64,000 nucleotides of DNA from Gemmiger sp. An50 (lineage in GTDB: Bacteria; Bacillota; Clostridia; Oscillospirales; Ruminococcaceae), in contig NZ_NFID01000013.1 of the NCBI RefSeq assembly GCF_002161595.1, forward strand, positions 46,213-110,212, given 5' to 3'. Below, piece after piece: positions 33,582 through 42,085 of the stretch (positions within the stretch are counted from its first letter, which is position 1; each line of letters opens with the position of its first letter). The translations under genes were made by a program, and so were the position numbers. Under the pieces are notes generated by a model. It worked only from the letters and a program-made list of their open reading frames with translations. It was not told where the DNA came from and ran no database searches.

Positions 33582-34337
33582 ATGAAATTCATCAGCTGGA
33601 ACGTGAACGGCCTGCGGGCGGTGCTGAAAAAGGGCTTTGCCGAGAGCTTTGCCGCCCTGGACGCGGACATCTTCTGCTTGCAGGAGACCAAGTGCCAGCC
33701 CGGTCAGGCGGAATTTGAGCCGGAGGGCTATACCGAATATTTTTACAGCGCCGAGAAAAAGGGCTATTCCGGCACGGCCTGCTACTGCAAGCAGCCGCCC
33801 CTGAGCGTGCGCTACGGCATCGGGCCGGAAGAACACAGCCACGAAGGCCGGGCCATTACGCTGGAGTATCCGGAGTTCTACTTGGTGAATGTCTATACCC
33901 CCAACTCTCAGGACGGGCTGGCCCGCATCGACTACCGGATGCAGTGGGAGGACGATTTGCGCGCCTACCTGATGGAGCTGGACAAGGAAAAGCCGGTGAT
34001 CTACTGCGGCGACCTGAACGTGGCCCACAACGAGATCGACCTGAAGAACCCCAAGTCCAACCGGGGCAACGCAGGCTTCTCGGACCAGGAGCGGGAGAAG
34101 ATGACCCAGCTGCTTGCCAGCGGCTTTGCGGACAGCTTCCGCGCCCTTTACCCGGACAAGACCGGCGCCTACAGCTGGTGGAGCTACCGCTTCAACGCCC
34201 GCAAGAACAACGCGGGGTGGCGTATCGACTATTTTATCGTGTCCGAACGGCTGATGGACAAGGTGAAGGACAGCGTCATCTATGCGGACATCGAGGGCAG
34301 CGACCACTGCCCGGTGGGCCTGATCATCGACCTGTAA
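33582..34337 (+). CDS. xth: Exodeoxyribonuclease III (AP endonuclease)
   Basis: DNA repair enzyme cutting 5' to abasic sites and degrading 3' ends (251 aa). Family motifs in order: SWNVNGLRA, LQETKC (metal-binding Glu), VYTPNSQ, CGDLNVAHNEIDL (catalytic Asp and Asn), and GSDHCPV (catalytic Asp-His). LTTGGAGGG-type site TTGGAGG precedes ATG 33582; a TATAAT lies at 33545-33550. Exonuclease III family of the ExoA type. It ends at a terminator shared with the convergent RpiR gene. Confidence 0.95.
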   Translation: MKFISWNVNGLRAVLKKGFAESFAALDADIFCLQETKCQPGQAEFEPEGYTEYFYSAEKKGYSGTACYCKQPPLSVRYGIGPEEHSHEGRAITLEYPEFYLVNVYTPNSQDGLARIDYRMQWEDDLRAYLMELDKEKPVIYCGDLNVAHNEIDLKNPKSNRGNAGFSDQEREKMTQLLASGFADSFRALYPDKTGAYSWWSYRFNARKNNAGWRIDYFIVSERLMDKVKDSVIYADIEGSDHCPVGLIIDL

Positions 34338-34359
34338 GCCGCAGAATACAAACAAAAAC

Positions 34360-34402
34360 AGCGCCCGGCGCAAGGCAAACGATGCTTTGCGCCGGGCGCT
34401 TT
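34360..34402. terminator. Bidirectional intrinsic terminator
   Basis: Stem AGCGCCCGGCGCAAGGCA with its near-complement, flanked by AAACAAAAAC and CTTTGTG. Lies between xth and the convergent RpiR gene. Confidence 0.85.
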
Positions 34403-34405
34403 GTG

Positions 34406-35230
34406 TCATCCCGGGTAATATTGCTTTTTCAGCTTCTGCAGCCGTTCCAGCGCGGCTGCGCCGCGGGGGCCCAGTTCCTGAGTCAGCGCCACCAGCAGAC
34501 CGTCCACCAGGGCGGCGGGGGCAGCCATGGAGTGATACTCCTTTTCCGGCCCCCGGTAGGCAAACAGGCTGATGTCCGCCGCCTGGTCCGGCGGCAGGCA
34601 GGTGCGGCTCACAAAGGCCAGGGTGGTGTAGCCCGCGGCCCGGCCCTGCTCCAGCAGGATGCGGCCCTCCCGGCTGAGCTTGGAAAAGCTGAACAGCACC
34701 GCCACATCGCCCTCACCGGCCCCGGCCAGACCCTCCAGCAGCTCGGAGCCGGAGGCTGGCAGCAGCCGGGCATCCAGTCCCAGGCGGCGCAGCCGGAAGT
34801 GCAGCAGCCGGGCCAGGCTGGCCGAGGCGTTTTTGCCGTGGATGTAAATCCGCCTTGCCCCGGCCAGGGCAGTTACCGCCCGGTCGAATTCCTCCTCGTC
34901 CAGCTGGGCGGCGGTGGTTTCCAGGCAGGCCTGCTGGCTGGCCAGCCAGTCCCGGGGCGAAAAGCGGCCGGAGCGCTGCAGGGTACCGGCCAGCTTCACC
35001 GCCGGTCCCGCGGCGGCCTGCTCCAGCACCAGGGTTTTCAGGGCTTTGAAGTCCCGGCAACCCGCGTGGCGGGCAAAGCGGGAGAGGGTGGCCTCGGAAA
35101 GGCCCAGACGCTCGGCCAGCTGCCCGATGGACAGAAACAGAAAGGCGTCGGTATTGGTGTTGATGAAATCCAGAATGGAGCGTTCCGCCCGGGTCAGCTG
35201 TTCCGGCGGAATGGGAAGGCGCAGTTCCAT
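34406..35230 (-). CDS. RpiR/MurR-family transcriptional regulator
   Basis: A 274-residue regulator: N-terminal HTH_6 domain (about 1-75; IGQLAERLGLSEATLSRFARHAGC) and a C-terminal SIS sugar-phosphate-binding domain (about 110-245; RRIYIHGKNASASLA, DVAVLFSFSKLSREG). Such proteins sense phosphosugars and repress catabolic genes. No sugar gene is adjacent, so its target lies elsewhere or is the upstream PHP/ECF unit. ATG 35230 follows AAGGAACGGGG. It has its own promoter (35303-35332). Confidence 0.88.
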   Translation of the reverse strand: MELRLPIPPEQLTRAERSILDFINTNTDAFLFLSIGQLAERLGLSEATLSRFARHAGCRDFKALKTLVLEQAAAGPAVKLAGTLQRSGRFSPRDWLASQQACLETTAAQLDEEEFDRAVTALAGARRIYIHGKNASASLARLLHFRLRRLGLDARLLPASGSELLEGLAGAGEGDVAVLFSFSKLSREGRILLEQGRAAGYTTLAFVSRTCLPPDQAADISLFAYRGPEKEYHSMAAPAALVDGLLVALTQELGPRGAAALERLQKLKKQYYPG

Positions 35231-35302
35231 GGCATTGAATCCCCGTTCCTTGTAAAGATGAAGTACACAGAAAGGGCGGCCGCAAAAAAGGCCGCTGGTT
35301 GC

Positions 35303-35332
35303 ATTATACCCCCGGCGGGCGGGGCCTGTCCA
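35303..35332 (-). promoter_or_regulatory. Promoter of the RpiR gene
   Basis: Minus-strand TGGACA (plus 35327-35332), 18-base spacer, perfect TATAAT (plus 35303-35308). Confidence 0.7.
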
Positions 35333-35345
35333 GAAAAAGGCGCGT

Positions 35346-35385
35346 AAAAAAGCCCCGCGCCGGGCATACGAAACCCGGTACGGGG
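35346..35385 (-). terminator. Terminator of the ECF-PHP operon
   Basis: Minus-strand hairpin CCCCGtaCCGGG with CCCGGcgCGGGG (two-base internal loop) followed by CTTTTTT. It separates the ECF transporter/PHP unit from the RpiR gene. Confidence 0.85.
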
Positions 35386-35399
35386 GAAGAGGGCTTATC

Positions 35400-36200
35400 T
35401 TATACGGGGGCCTGACTGGTGAGCACCTCCACATAGTCGCCGCCCAGCGCGTGAATCTCCTTGAGCGAGCGCTTGAGCAGTCCGGCAGTGCGCACCAGGA
35501 AGGAGGCCTGCTCGCTGAGCTCGATGGAATAGCGCCCGGCGTTCATCTCCTGCCGCAGCTGGTCGATGGTGGTGAACTCCCGCTCAAAGCGGGTGGCAAT
35601 GCAGCCGTACTGCACCGCCTGGTGGGTGTCGCTGCCGGACACCACCGGGATGCCCAGCTGCTTGCCCAGCCGGGTGGTCAGTGCCCGGGTGCGCTCCGGG
35701 TCCAGGGCCATGTCCTTGCCGTTCATATCCAGGAAGGAAAAGCGGCGCAGCTGCTCGATGGGCTGCTCCGGTACATGGCCCGGCGCCCGATAGGGATGGC
35801 CGCAGCCCACCAGCACCGGATATTCCTCAAACAGGTCCAGAAGCTGGGCCAGAGGAGGGAAGTGCCCCCGTTCCTTGTGGGGAGCAAGGCGGCGGTTCAG
35901 CTCCAGAATGGCCTCCAGAGGGCCGATGCTCAGGATGTGGCCGCACTCGGCCACGTCGGTCTCCATGCCGGGGAATACCCGCAGGCCGTTTTCCAGCACC
36001 AGGCAGTCGCCGGTGCGGCGGCTCACCGAGGCCAGATAGCCGTACAGGTCCTCGAACTGCAGGGTGTTGAAATGCTCGGTCAGGCACAGGCCGTCCAGCC
36101 CGGCCCGGCGGGCCTCACCGAACAGCCAGTCGGTGTAGGCGGTGGAAAACGGCAGCTTTTTGGCCAGCTTGCCGTGGGTGTGGAAATCAAACAGCAACAA
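35400..36200 (-). CDS. PHP-domain phosphoesterase
   Basis: A cytoplasmic metal-dependent phosphoesterase of the PHP superfamily (about 266 aa). Metal-ligand motifs: FDFHTHGK at the N-terminus, LTEHFNT, PGMETDVAECGH, GCGHPYR, and VVSGSDTHQ near the C-terminus. Histidinol phosphatase-like or polymerase-type PHP functions are alternatives; nothing nearby decides. The frame has no ATG near the conserved start; I choose TTG 36200 (TTG 36197 equally possible) with AAAGGAAG just upstream. It lies 47 bases after ecfT and probably is the fourth gene of that operon. Confidence 0.8.
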   Translation of the reverse strand: MLLFDFHTHGKLAKKLPFSTAYTDWLFGEARRAGLDGLCLTEHFNTLQFEDLYGYLASVSRRTGDCLVLENGLRVFPGMETDVAECGHILSIGPLEAILELNRRLAPHKERGHFPPLAQLLDLFEEYPVLVGCGHPYRAPGHVPEQPIEQLRRFSFLDMNGKDMALDPERTRALTTRLGKQLGIPVVSGSDTHQAVQYGCIATRFEREFTTIDQLRQEMNAGRYSIELSEQASFLVRTAGLLKRSLKEIHALGGDYVEVLTSQAPV

Positions 36201-36247
36201 AAACACTTCCTTTTTTCGAAACGGCGGATCGGACGGAGCCGGAAGGC

Positions 36248-37075
36248 TCACAGCAGGGTGGAAACAAACACCGTGAGACAGACCCACAAGGCGGAAATGG
36301 CCAGGAACAGCCAGTCATCGTAACGGACCTGAAGGGTGGAAAGCTTGATCTTTTTCACCTCTTTGTTCACGGCGGCGTAGCGGTAGCCTCGCAGCTCCAG
36401 CGCCTCCACCGTGGTGCGGGAGCGCTTGGCGGTGTTGAGCATCAGGGGATAGAAGGCCCAGATGACCACCTTGATCTGGTAGGCAAGATACCGGATCTTG
36501 CCCCAAAGGCTCTCGTGGGCGGGGGGATTGCCCCGCAGCCGGAAGGAGAGCAGCACATTCTGGAATTCCTCCATCAGCATGGGCAGCATCCGGTAGGCGT
36601 AGGAGATGGAAAAGCTCAGCCGCTCCGGGCAGCCGAACCACATAAGGCCGTTGCTCAGCCGGTCCGGGTCCAGGCCGGAAAACACCGTGATGGAGGCCAG
36701 CGAGATAGTGGCCACCTTCAGGGTGAGCACCAGCAGCGGAGCCACCGCGGAGGCGTCGCCTCCGAACAGCAGGGTGACTAGGAACAGATAGCCGGTCTGG
36801 GAGAAAACGCCCAGGCCGAACAGAAACAGCACCAGCCCGGCCACCTTCGCCAGCAGGGTGGTGATGGTCACCAGCACGAAGCAGCCCAGAAGAAAGGGCA
36901 GATCGTTCACGAACCAGGGCACCAGACCGAAGAACAGATACCACACCAGCAGCACCCGGGGGTCCAGGGCGGCAATGGGGGTATCGTCGTTGCCGTAGGC
37001 GTTTTTCAGCACCTGGTTGCGCAGAAAATCCATGGAGAATTTGTCCAGGATGTTTTCCGAAAGTTTGTTCAGCAT
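36248..37075 (-). CDS. ecfT: ECF transporter transmembrane (T) component
   Basis: The scaffold protein (CbiQ/EcfT family, 275 aa, about five to six helices) that links the ATPase dimer to the substrate-binding S component. The paired coupling motifs with A-R-G pattern appear as LSFRLRGN and ALELRGYR. It follows the fused ATPase gene by three bases. With the S and A genes upstream it makes a dedicated group I ECF system, although group II sharing with S proteins such as BioY is possible. Confidence 0.9.
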   Translation of the reverse strand: MLNKLSENILDKFSMDFLRNQVLKNAYGNDDTPIAALDPRVLLVWYLFFGLVPWFVNDLPFLLGCFVLVTITTLLAKVAGLVLFLFGLGVFSQTGYLFLVTLLFGGDASAVAPLLVLTLKVATISLASITVFSGLDPDRLSNGLMWFGCPERLSFSISYAYRMLPMLMEEFQNVLLSFRLRGNPPAHESLWGKIRYLAYQIKVVIWAFYPLMLNTAKRSRTTVEALELRGYRYAAVNKEVKKIKLSTLQVRYDDWLFLAISALWVCLTVFVSTLL

Positions 37076-37078
37076 AGT

Positions 37079-38776
37079 TTATTCGGCCTCCTTGAAGGCG
37101 TTCACAAAATCGTTCACGGTGTAGCAGCGGGCGGCGGGGTCCAGGCGGCGGGCCATGGCGAAAATCTCCGGCGGGCGGATGCCCACCCGGTCGATCACAT
37201 CCTGCCGGGCGAAAATCTCGTCCCGGGGACCGTCGGCGATCACCTGACCCTGGCAGAGCACGATGATCCGGTCCGCCCACTGGCAGACCAGCTGCATGTC
37301 GTGGGTGGCGATGATGGCGGTGTGGATCACGTCCTTCATCTCTTCCAGCACGCCCAGGATCTCCCGGCGGGTGGCGATGTCCAGGTTGGCGGTGGGCTCG
37401 TCCAGCAGCAGGATGGCCGGGTTCAGCGCCACGCCGATGGCAAGGCTCGCCCGGCGCATCTGACCGCCGGAGAGCAGGCGGCCGTCCCGGTCAGCTAACT
37501 CGGTGAGCCGGAACCGGGCCAGCAGCTCATCGCAGCGGGTCTGCCAGTCCGGCACGCCCCGCACCTGCATGGCATAGGCAATGTCCGCGCGGATGGAGTC
37601 TTTGATGAACATTTCCTCCGGGTTCTGGTAGACCAGCGAGATCAGCCGCCCCAGCTCCTCGGCCCGGCGGTCGCCCACCGGCTGTCCCAGCAGGCTCACC
37701 TGTCCCTCGGCGGGGCGCAGCAGGCCTACCATCAGCTTCATCAGGGTGGATTTGCCCGCCCCGTTGGAGCCGATCAGCGCCACCCGCTCGCCCTGGCGGA
37801 CCGTCAGGTTCAGCCCGTCAAAAATTGTGCGGGCCTCGCCCTTCACCGAGCGGTAGCGCAACTGGATGTTCTCGAATTTCACCGCCTCCGCCGCCTCACT
37901 TGCCGCGGGCGCAGGCCGGGTGACAGGCAGATGAAAGGGAAGGGCGGAAAAGCAGGCGGCTCCGGCTTCCACGGTGGTGGGCAGGCAGGCGTCCTCTGCC
38001 AGCAGGCCCCGCTTTTGCAGCAGGCGGCCCGCCTGGGTCACCTGGGGCGGGAAGATGTTGCAGCCCTCCAGCTCATCCACCCGCTGCAAAGCTTTTTCGG
38101 TGGGCAGCTTCCACTGCACCTGGCCGTCCTTCAAAAGCAGCACATTCTTGCAGTAGTCGGCAATGTACTCGGTGTGATGCTCGATCACGATGATGGTCTT
38201 GCCATGGTTTTGGTTCAGGTCCCGCAGCACCTCATAGATGCGGTCGGCGTGCATGGGGTCCAGCTGGGCGATGGGCTCGTCCAGAATCAGGATGCCCGGC
38301 TGCAGCGACACCGCCCCCGCCAGCGCCAGCAGATGGGTCTGCCCGCCGGACAGCTGCCACACGTACTCCTCCTCACGCCCCTCCAGCCCGCACTGGGCCA
38401 AAGCGCGCCTGCCCCGATCCTTATAATCAGGGCAGGCGTAGTTCAGGCAGGCATAGGAGGCGTCGTCCAACACGGTGGGGCGGACAATCTGATTTTCAAA
38501 ATCCTGGTAAACGTAGCCCACCTTCCGGGCCAGCTCTCCCACGTCGGCGCTCAGGGTGTCCTGCCCGTCCACCGTCACCAGACCTTCAAATTCGCCGGTG
38601 ATGAAATGGGGGATCAGGCCGTTGAGCACCTTGCACAGGGTGCTTTTGCCGCAGCCGTTGTTGCCCACAATGGCCAGGAAATCGCCCTGCTCCACGGTGA
38701 GGGAAAGATTGTTCAGGGTGGGCTTCTCCGCCCCGGGGTAGGTGTAGGTCAGGTGTTGGATCTCCACTGCGTTCAT
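37079..38776 (-). CDS. ecfA: ECF transporter ATPase, two ATP-binding domains fused
   Basis: A 565-residue protein with two complete ABC ATPase halves in one chain. First half: Walker A GNNGCGKST, signature LSGGQTH, Walker B ILILDEP. Second half: Walker A GSNGAGKST, signature LSGGQMR, Walker B ILLLDEP. Separate EcfA and EcfA' are usual, so this is the fused form seen in some Clostridia and actinobacteria. Its ATG lies two bases beyond the S-component stop. Powers vitamin or metal uptake together with ecfT. Confidence 0.93.
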   Translation of the reverse strand: MNAVEIQHLTYTYPGAEKPTLNNLSLTVEQGDFLAIVGNNGCGKSTLCKVLNGLIPHFITGEFEGLVTVDGQDTLSADVGELARKVGYVYQDFENQIVRPTVLDDASYACLNYACPDYKDRGRRALAQCGLEGREEEYVWQLSGGQTHLLALAGAVSLQPGILILDEPIAQLDPMHADRIYEVLRDLNQNHGKTIIVIEHHTEYIADYCKNVLLLKDGQVQWKLPTEKALQRVDELEGCNIFPPQVTQAGRLLQKRGLLAEDACLPTTVEAGAACFSALPFHLPVTRPAPAASEAAEAVKFENIQLRYRSVKGEARTIFDGLNLTVRQGERVALIGSNGAGKSTLMKLMVGLLRPAEGQVSLLGQPVGDRRAEELGRLISLVYQNPEEMFIKDSIRADIAYAMQVRGVPDWQTRCDELLARFRLTELADRDGRLLSGGQMRRASLAIGVALNPAILLLDEPTANLDIATRREILGVLEEMKDVIHTAIIATHDMQLVCQWADRIIVLCQGQVIADGPRDEIFARQDVIDRVGIRPPEIFAMARRLDPAARCYTVNDFVNAFKEAE

Positions 38777-38778
38777 GA

Positions 38779-39618
38779 TCAGCCAGCCACGTTCCTTTCA
38801 CTGTTCTTCTTCATCACCAGCAGCACGATCACGGCCAGAGCGGCGGCGACCACCATGCCGGCGGCCATTGCGGTGCCGCTCTCGGCCCAGCTGGCCTCCC
38901 AGTCGATCAGGGCCATGCCCGCGGTGGCAGCCAGCTCAGCGGCAACCGCCAGAGCAAAGCCGGCCACGCACACACCGGCAATGCGCAGGTCCACGCCACC
39001 GGCAGCGCCCGCAGTGCGGGGAGCCATGCCCAGCAGAGGTTCGATCTTGCCGTACAGGCGGGGAACCAGATACAGGGTGGGCAGCATGCAGAACAGGATG
39101 CCGCTGAACAGGAAATCGTTCAGGAAGGCGAAGCCCTCGGTGGCGAACACGCTCTCGGGCAGACCGGCCACGGCCTCAAAATCCTCCACGGCGAACTGGA
39201 CCTTCAGGATGTCCACCACAGCGCCCATGAACAGCTGCAGGCCAGTGCCGAACAGAGCGGCGGCACCCACCGCCAGCTTGTTGCGGGGGTCCTTCACCAG
39301 ACGGCCGGCGATGTATACGCCGATGGCCACGGTGATGAACTTCTCCAGCTCGCCCAGGCCGCCGAACTGGCCCAGCATGATCTCGCTGAAGACCAGCTCA
39401 CCGGTGGAAGCGCCCAGCGCCGCGCTCAGCGGGTCGAACAGCATGGCCAGGGTAAGGGGGATGAACAGAAAATATTCCACCGAAAACTCCACAAGACCCA
39501 CCTGAAATTTGGGGATCAGCTCGGTGAACAGAGTAGCCAGGCCGTAAAGCGACATGGACAGAACAAAAATCATCAGTTTCTGCGACTGGGTGGCAGCCGC
39601 CTTTTGCGATGCATTCAT
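38779..39618 (-). CDS. ECF transporter substrate-binding (S) component, substrate unknown
   Basis: A 279-residue membrane protein with about six to seven helices, first in the ECF operon. Its position before the A and T genes makes it the S component; at 279 aa it is longer than the usual 180-200 residues, and I cannot place it in a known vitamin class. The segment ALGASTGELVFSEIMLGQFGG resembles the S-component loop between helices 3 and 4. GGGAGGAATCC precedes ATG 39618; the longer frame to 39684 lacks a site. Confidence 0.78.
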   Translation of the reverse strand: MNASQKAAATQSQKLMIFVLSMSLYGLATLFTELIPKFQVGLVEFSVEYFLFIPLTLAMLFDPLSAALGASTGELVFSEIMLGQFGGLGELEKFITVAIGVYIAGRLVKDPRNKLAVGAAALFGTGLQLFMGAVVDILKVQFAVEDFEAVAGLPESVFATEGFAFLNDFLFSGILFCMLPTLYLVPRLYGKIEPLLGMAPRTAGAAGGVDLRIAGVCVAGFALAVAAELAATAGMALIDWEASWAESGTAMAAGMVVAAALAVIVLLVMKKNSERNVAG

Positions 39619-39704
39619 GGATGGATTCCTCCCGTTTTTCCTTCTCAGTCTCAAAGCAGTTTGCTGCCCGTTGTCCGGGTGCATGTTCAGTGTACCAGAG
39701 AAAA

Positions 39705-39740
39705 TGTAAGTTTTTCCTGCAAGCTAATGTTAAATGCAAG
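39705..39740 (-). promoter_or_regulatory. ECF operon upstream region with repeated CTTRCA motif
   Basis: The 310 bases between the ECF operon (-) and the DUF368 gene (+) hold on the minus strand three related hexamers, CTTGCA, CTTGCA and CTTACA (plus 39735-39740, 39718-39723, 39705-39710), spaced 17 and 13 bases, then an extended -10 TGGTACACT (plus about 39691-39699). They may be operator half-sites for the ECF operon. No riboswitch consensus was recognised. Confidence 0.3.
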
Positions 39741-39818
39741 TTAATTTTCCTTTTGGCCAGGTTTGCAGGCTTTTGCCGTCAAAACAGCCGGGAAATGGAA
39801 GAAAATCCCTGCTCCGGC

Positions 39819-39847
39819 TTGCATGCGGCGGCGGGATAGAGTATAGT
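39819..39847 (+). promoter_or_regulatory. Promoter of the DUF368 gene
   Basis: TTGCAT (39819-39824), 17-base spacer, TATAGT (39842-39847). Confidence 0.65.
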
Positions 39848-39928
39848 AAAAAGGTCAGGCCCAAAACAAGGAGCCTGAACGAGAACGAGAGAAACCCCTG
39901 ATCCATAAGAAAGGAAACGCGGTTTATT

Positions 39929-40816
39929 ATGAAAGCTTTACTGGATATCCTGCGCGGTATCGTGATCGGTATCGCAAACGTCATTCCCGGCGTGTCCGGC
40001 GGCACCATGGCGGTGTCCATGGGCATCTACGACAAGCTGATCAGCGCGGTCACCGGCCTGTTCAAGCATTTTAAGGACAGCATGAAGCTGCTGATCCCTC
40101 TGGGCATCGGCATGGGCATCGGCATCGTGGGCTTCGGCTTTTTGCTGGAGTACCTGCTGGAGGCCCATGTGCTGGCCACCTGCCTGACCTTTGTGGGCCT
40201 GATCCTGGGCGGCCTGCCCATCCTGTGGATGAACTTGAAGAACAACGTGGCCAAAAAGCCCAGCCGCCGCATCGGTGCGGGCGAGGTCATCAGCTTTCTG
40301 GTGCTGCTGGCCATCGGCGTGGGCCTGCCTCTGCTGCAGGGTTCCGAGGGCGCGGTGAAGACCCTGACCCTGAACCCCGGCACCATCGTGGTGCTGTTCC
40401 TGCTGGGCCTGATCGCCAGCGCCACCATGGTCATCCCCGGTGTGTCCGGCAGCATGGTGCTGATGGTGCTGGGCTATTACAGCACCATCCTGGCACTGGT
40501 CACCGGCACCGTGACCATGCTCAAGGATATGGACCTGGGCGGTGTGGTCAACAACTGCCTGCTGCTGGCTCCCTTCGGCGTGGGCGTGGTGCTGGGCATC
40601 TTCCTGATCGCCAAGATCATTGAGTATCTGTTCCAGCGCTTCCCCAGCCAGACCTTCGCGGCCATCATTGGCCTGATCGTTTCCTCTCCCTTTGCCATCC
40701 TCTATTCCGCCGACGCCCTGAGCGGCTTCTCGGTGGTGGAGCTGGTGGTGGGCCTGGTGCTGGCGGTACTGGGCGCCTGGGTCACCTGGCTCATGGGCAG
40801 CAAGGAAGAGGCCTGA
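39929..40816 (+). CDS. DUF368 membrane protein (PopT-type undecaprenyl-phosphate translocase)
   Basis: A 295-residue protein with about eight to nine membrane helices. The repeated signature GIANVIPGVSGGTMA (about 14-28) and ATMVIPGVSGSMVLM (about 168-182) is diagnostic of DUF368, with inverted-repeat symmetry. Members of this family have been reported to recycle undecaprenyl phosphate across the membrane, supporting peptidoglycan and other envelope polymer synthesis. AGAAAGGAAA precedes ATG 39929. Single-gene unit. Confidence 0.88.
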   Translation: MKALLDILRGIVIGIANVIPGVSGGTMAVSMGIYDKLISAVTGLFKHFKDSMKLLIPLGIGMGIGIVGFGFLLEYLLEAHVLATCLTFVGLILGGLPILWMNLKNNVAKKPSRRIGAGEVISFLVLLAIGVGLPLLQGSEGAVKTLTLNPGTIVVLFLLGLIASATMVIPGVSGSMVLMVLGYYSTILALVTGTVTMLKDMDLGGVVNNCLLLAPFGVGVVLGIFLIAKIIEYLFQRFPSQTFAAIIGLIVSSPFAILYSADALSGFSVVELVVGLVLAVLGAWVTWLMGSKEEA

Positions 40817-40829
40817 TTCCAAACCACAG

Positions 40830-40868
40830 AAAACGAGCAAGCGGCGCGCCGCCTGCTCGTTTTTTTGT
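40830..40868 (+). terminator. Terminator of the DUF368 gene
   Basis: Hairpin AAACGAGCA...TGCTCGTTT with an inner GCGGCGCGCCGC palindrome, followed by TTTTTTTG. Confidence 0.9.
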
Positions 40869-40970
40869 GAGAGTTAAAAAATTCTTTACATTTGTGAAGA
40901 AAACCTCCTTTCAGGTTCGTTTTATTCGGCGAAGGGGCAAACAAGTAAGGGAAGGGGGGCGTTCAGCCGA

Positions 40971-41492
40971 GTGACCAATGCACAGTTCAGCACACTGGTG
41001 GAGCAGTATCAGAAGCTGGTCTATACCGTGTGCTACCAGCTGGTACGGGATCACCAGCTGGCGGAAGACCTTACCCAGGATACCTTCGTGGCGGCCTTTT
41101 CCCACATGGACGACTGCCCTCCCGAACACTACAAGCCCTGGCTGGCCCGCATCGCGGCCAATAAAGCCCGCGACCATCTGAAGAGCGCCTGGAACCGGCG
41201 GGTGACCGCCCCCGGCGACGAGGCCATGCCGGAAACGGCGGCGGTGGGCGCTGCGCCCCCCGGGCCGGAGGACCTGACCGTGAGCGAGACGGAGGCCGAG
41301 GCCATCCGCCAGATGGTGAAGGACCTGCGGGAGCCCTATTACCAGGTATCGGTGATGTATTTCTTGCAGGAGCGCAGTGTGGATGAAATCGCCCGCGCCC
41401 TGCGCCGCCCGCCCAAAACGGTGCACACCCAGCTGTATCGGGCCAAGCGCCTGCTGCAGCAGCAGATCACAGAAAGGAGACAGGCGCAATGA
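40971..41492 (+). CDS. ECF-type RNA polymerase sigma factor
   Basis: A 173-residue alternative sigma factor: region 2 (about 5-75; YQLVRDHQLAEDLTQDTFVAAF, WLARIAANKARDHLK) and region 4 (about 110-168; VSVMYFLQERSVDEIARALRRPPKTVHTQLYRAK helix-turn-helix). It directs polymerase to envelope- or stress-related promoters when its anti-sigma partner, encoded next, releases it. GTG 40971 is the start, with AGGGGGG upstream; no alternative ATG is in frame before region 2. It overlaps the anti-sigma gene by four bases (ATGA). Confidence 0.92.
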   Translation: MTNAQFSTLVEQYQKLVYTVCYQLVRDHQLAEDLTQDTFVAAFSHMDDCPPEHYKPWLARIAANKARDHLKSAWNRRVTAPGDEAMPETAAVGAAPPGPEDLTVSETEAEAIRQMVKDLREPYYQVSVMYFLQERSVDEIARALRRPPKTVHTQLYRAKRLLQQQITERRQAQ

Positions 41493-42052
41493 CGGAACTG
41501 TTTTTACAAACCGGCCATCTGAGCGACGAGGGACTGCAGGCTCTCATCGACGGGACGCTGGATGAGATGCAGCGGCTGGAAGCCGCGGAGCACCTGAGCT
41601 TCTGCGACGAGTGCCTGACGCGGTATACCGCGCTGCTCACCGGGGATGTGCTGGAGGAGCCGGAGCAGGATGTGACCCTGCCGGTAATGCGCAAGCTGCG
41701 CCGCCGGGCGGTAAAGAACGTTTGGAACCGGTACGCGGCCGCGGCGGCAGCGGTGGTCATCACCGCGGGCCTGTGGTACAGTGGTGTGTTCGGTGGGGCG
41801 ATGGAGGCGCTGGCCATCCAGCCGCCCGCTCTGGAGCAGACCGCACAGGCGCAGGAGCCTGGCCCGTTGGGCCAGCTGCTGGAGCGCATTGAGGGCAAAC
41901 CCGCCCGGCCGGACAACGGCCTCGGACCGGAGCACCGGCCCAACGATCTCCACCAGCTGGAGGAGCCAGAGCTGGACGAGGAGCCGGACCAGGAAAAGGA
42001 CGGCGGGCTGGGCCAGTGGCTGAGCCAGTTCCTTGACCGGCAGGATAACTGA
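41489..42052 (+). CDS. Membrane-anchored anti-sigma factor
   Basis: A 187-residue single-pass protein. The N-terminus holds a zinc-binding anti-sigma (ZAS-like) motif H-x3-C-x2-C in EAAEHLSFCDECL (about 33-45) that binds the sigma factor; a transmembrane helix follows (about 83-103), and the outer part is Pro/Glu/Asp-rich without a recognisable domain. Overlap with the sigma gene supports equimolar production. The signal sensed is unknown. Confidence 0.88.
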   Translation: MTELFLQTGHLSDEGLQALIDGTLDEMQRLEAAEHLSFCDECLTRYTALLTGDVLEEPEQDVTLPVMRKLRRRAVKNVWNRYAAAAAAVVITAGLWYSGVFGGAMEALAIQPPALEQTAQAQEPGPLGQLLERIEGKPARPDNGLGPEHRPNDLHQLEEPELDEEPDQEKDGGLGQWLSQFLDRQDN

Positions 42053-42085
42053 TCAAAACGACTGAAAATGGGAGCGTGTGACAAT

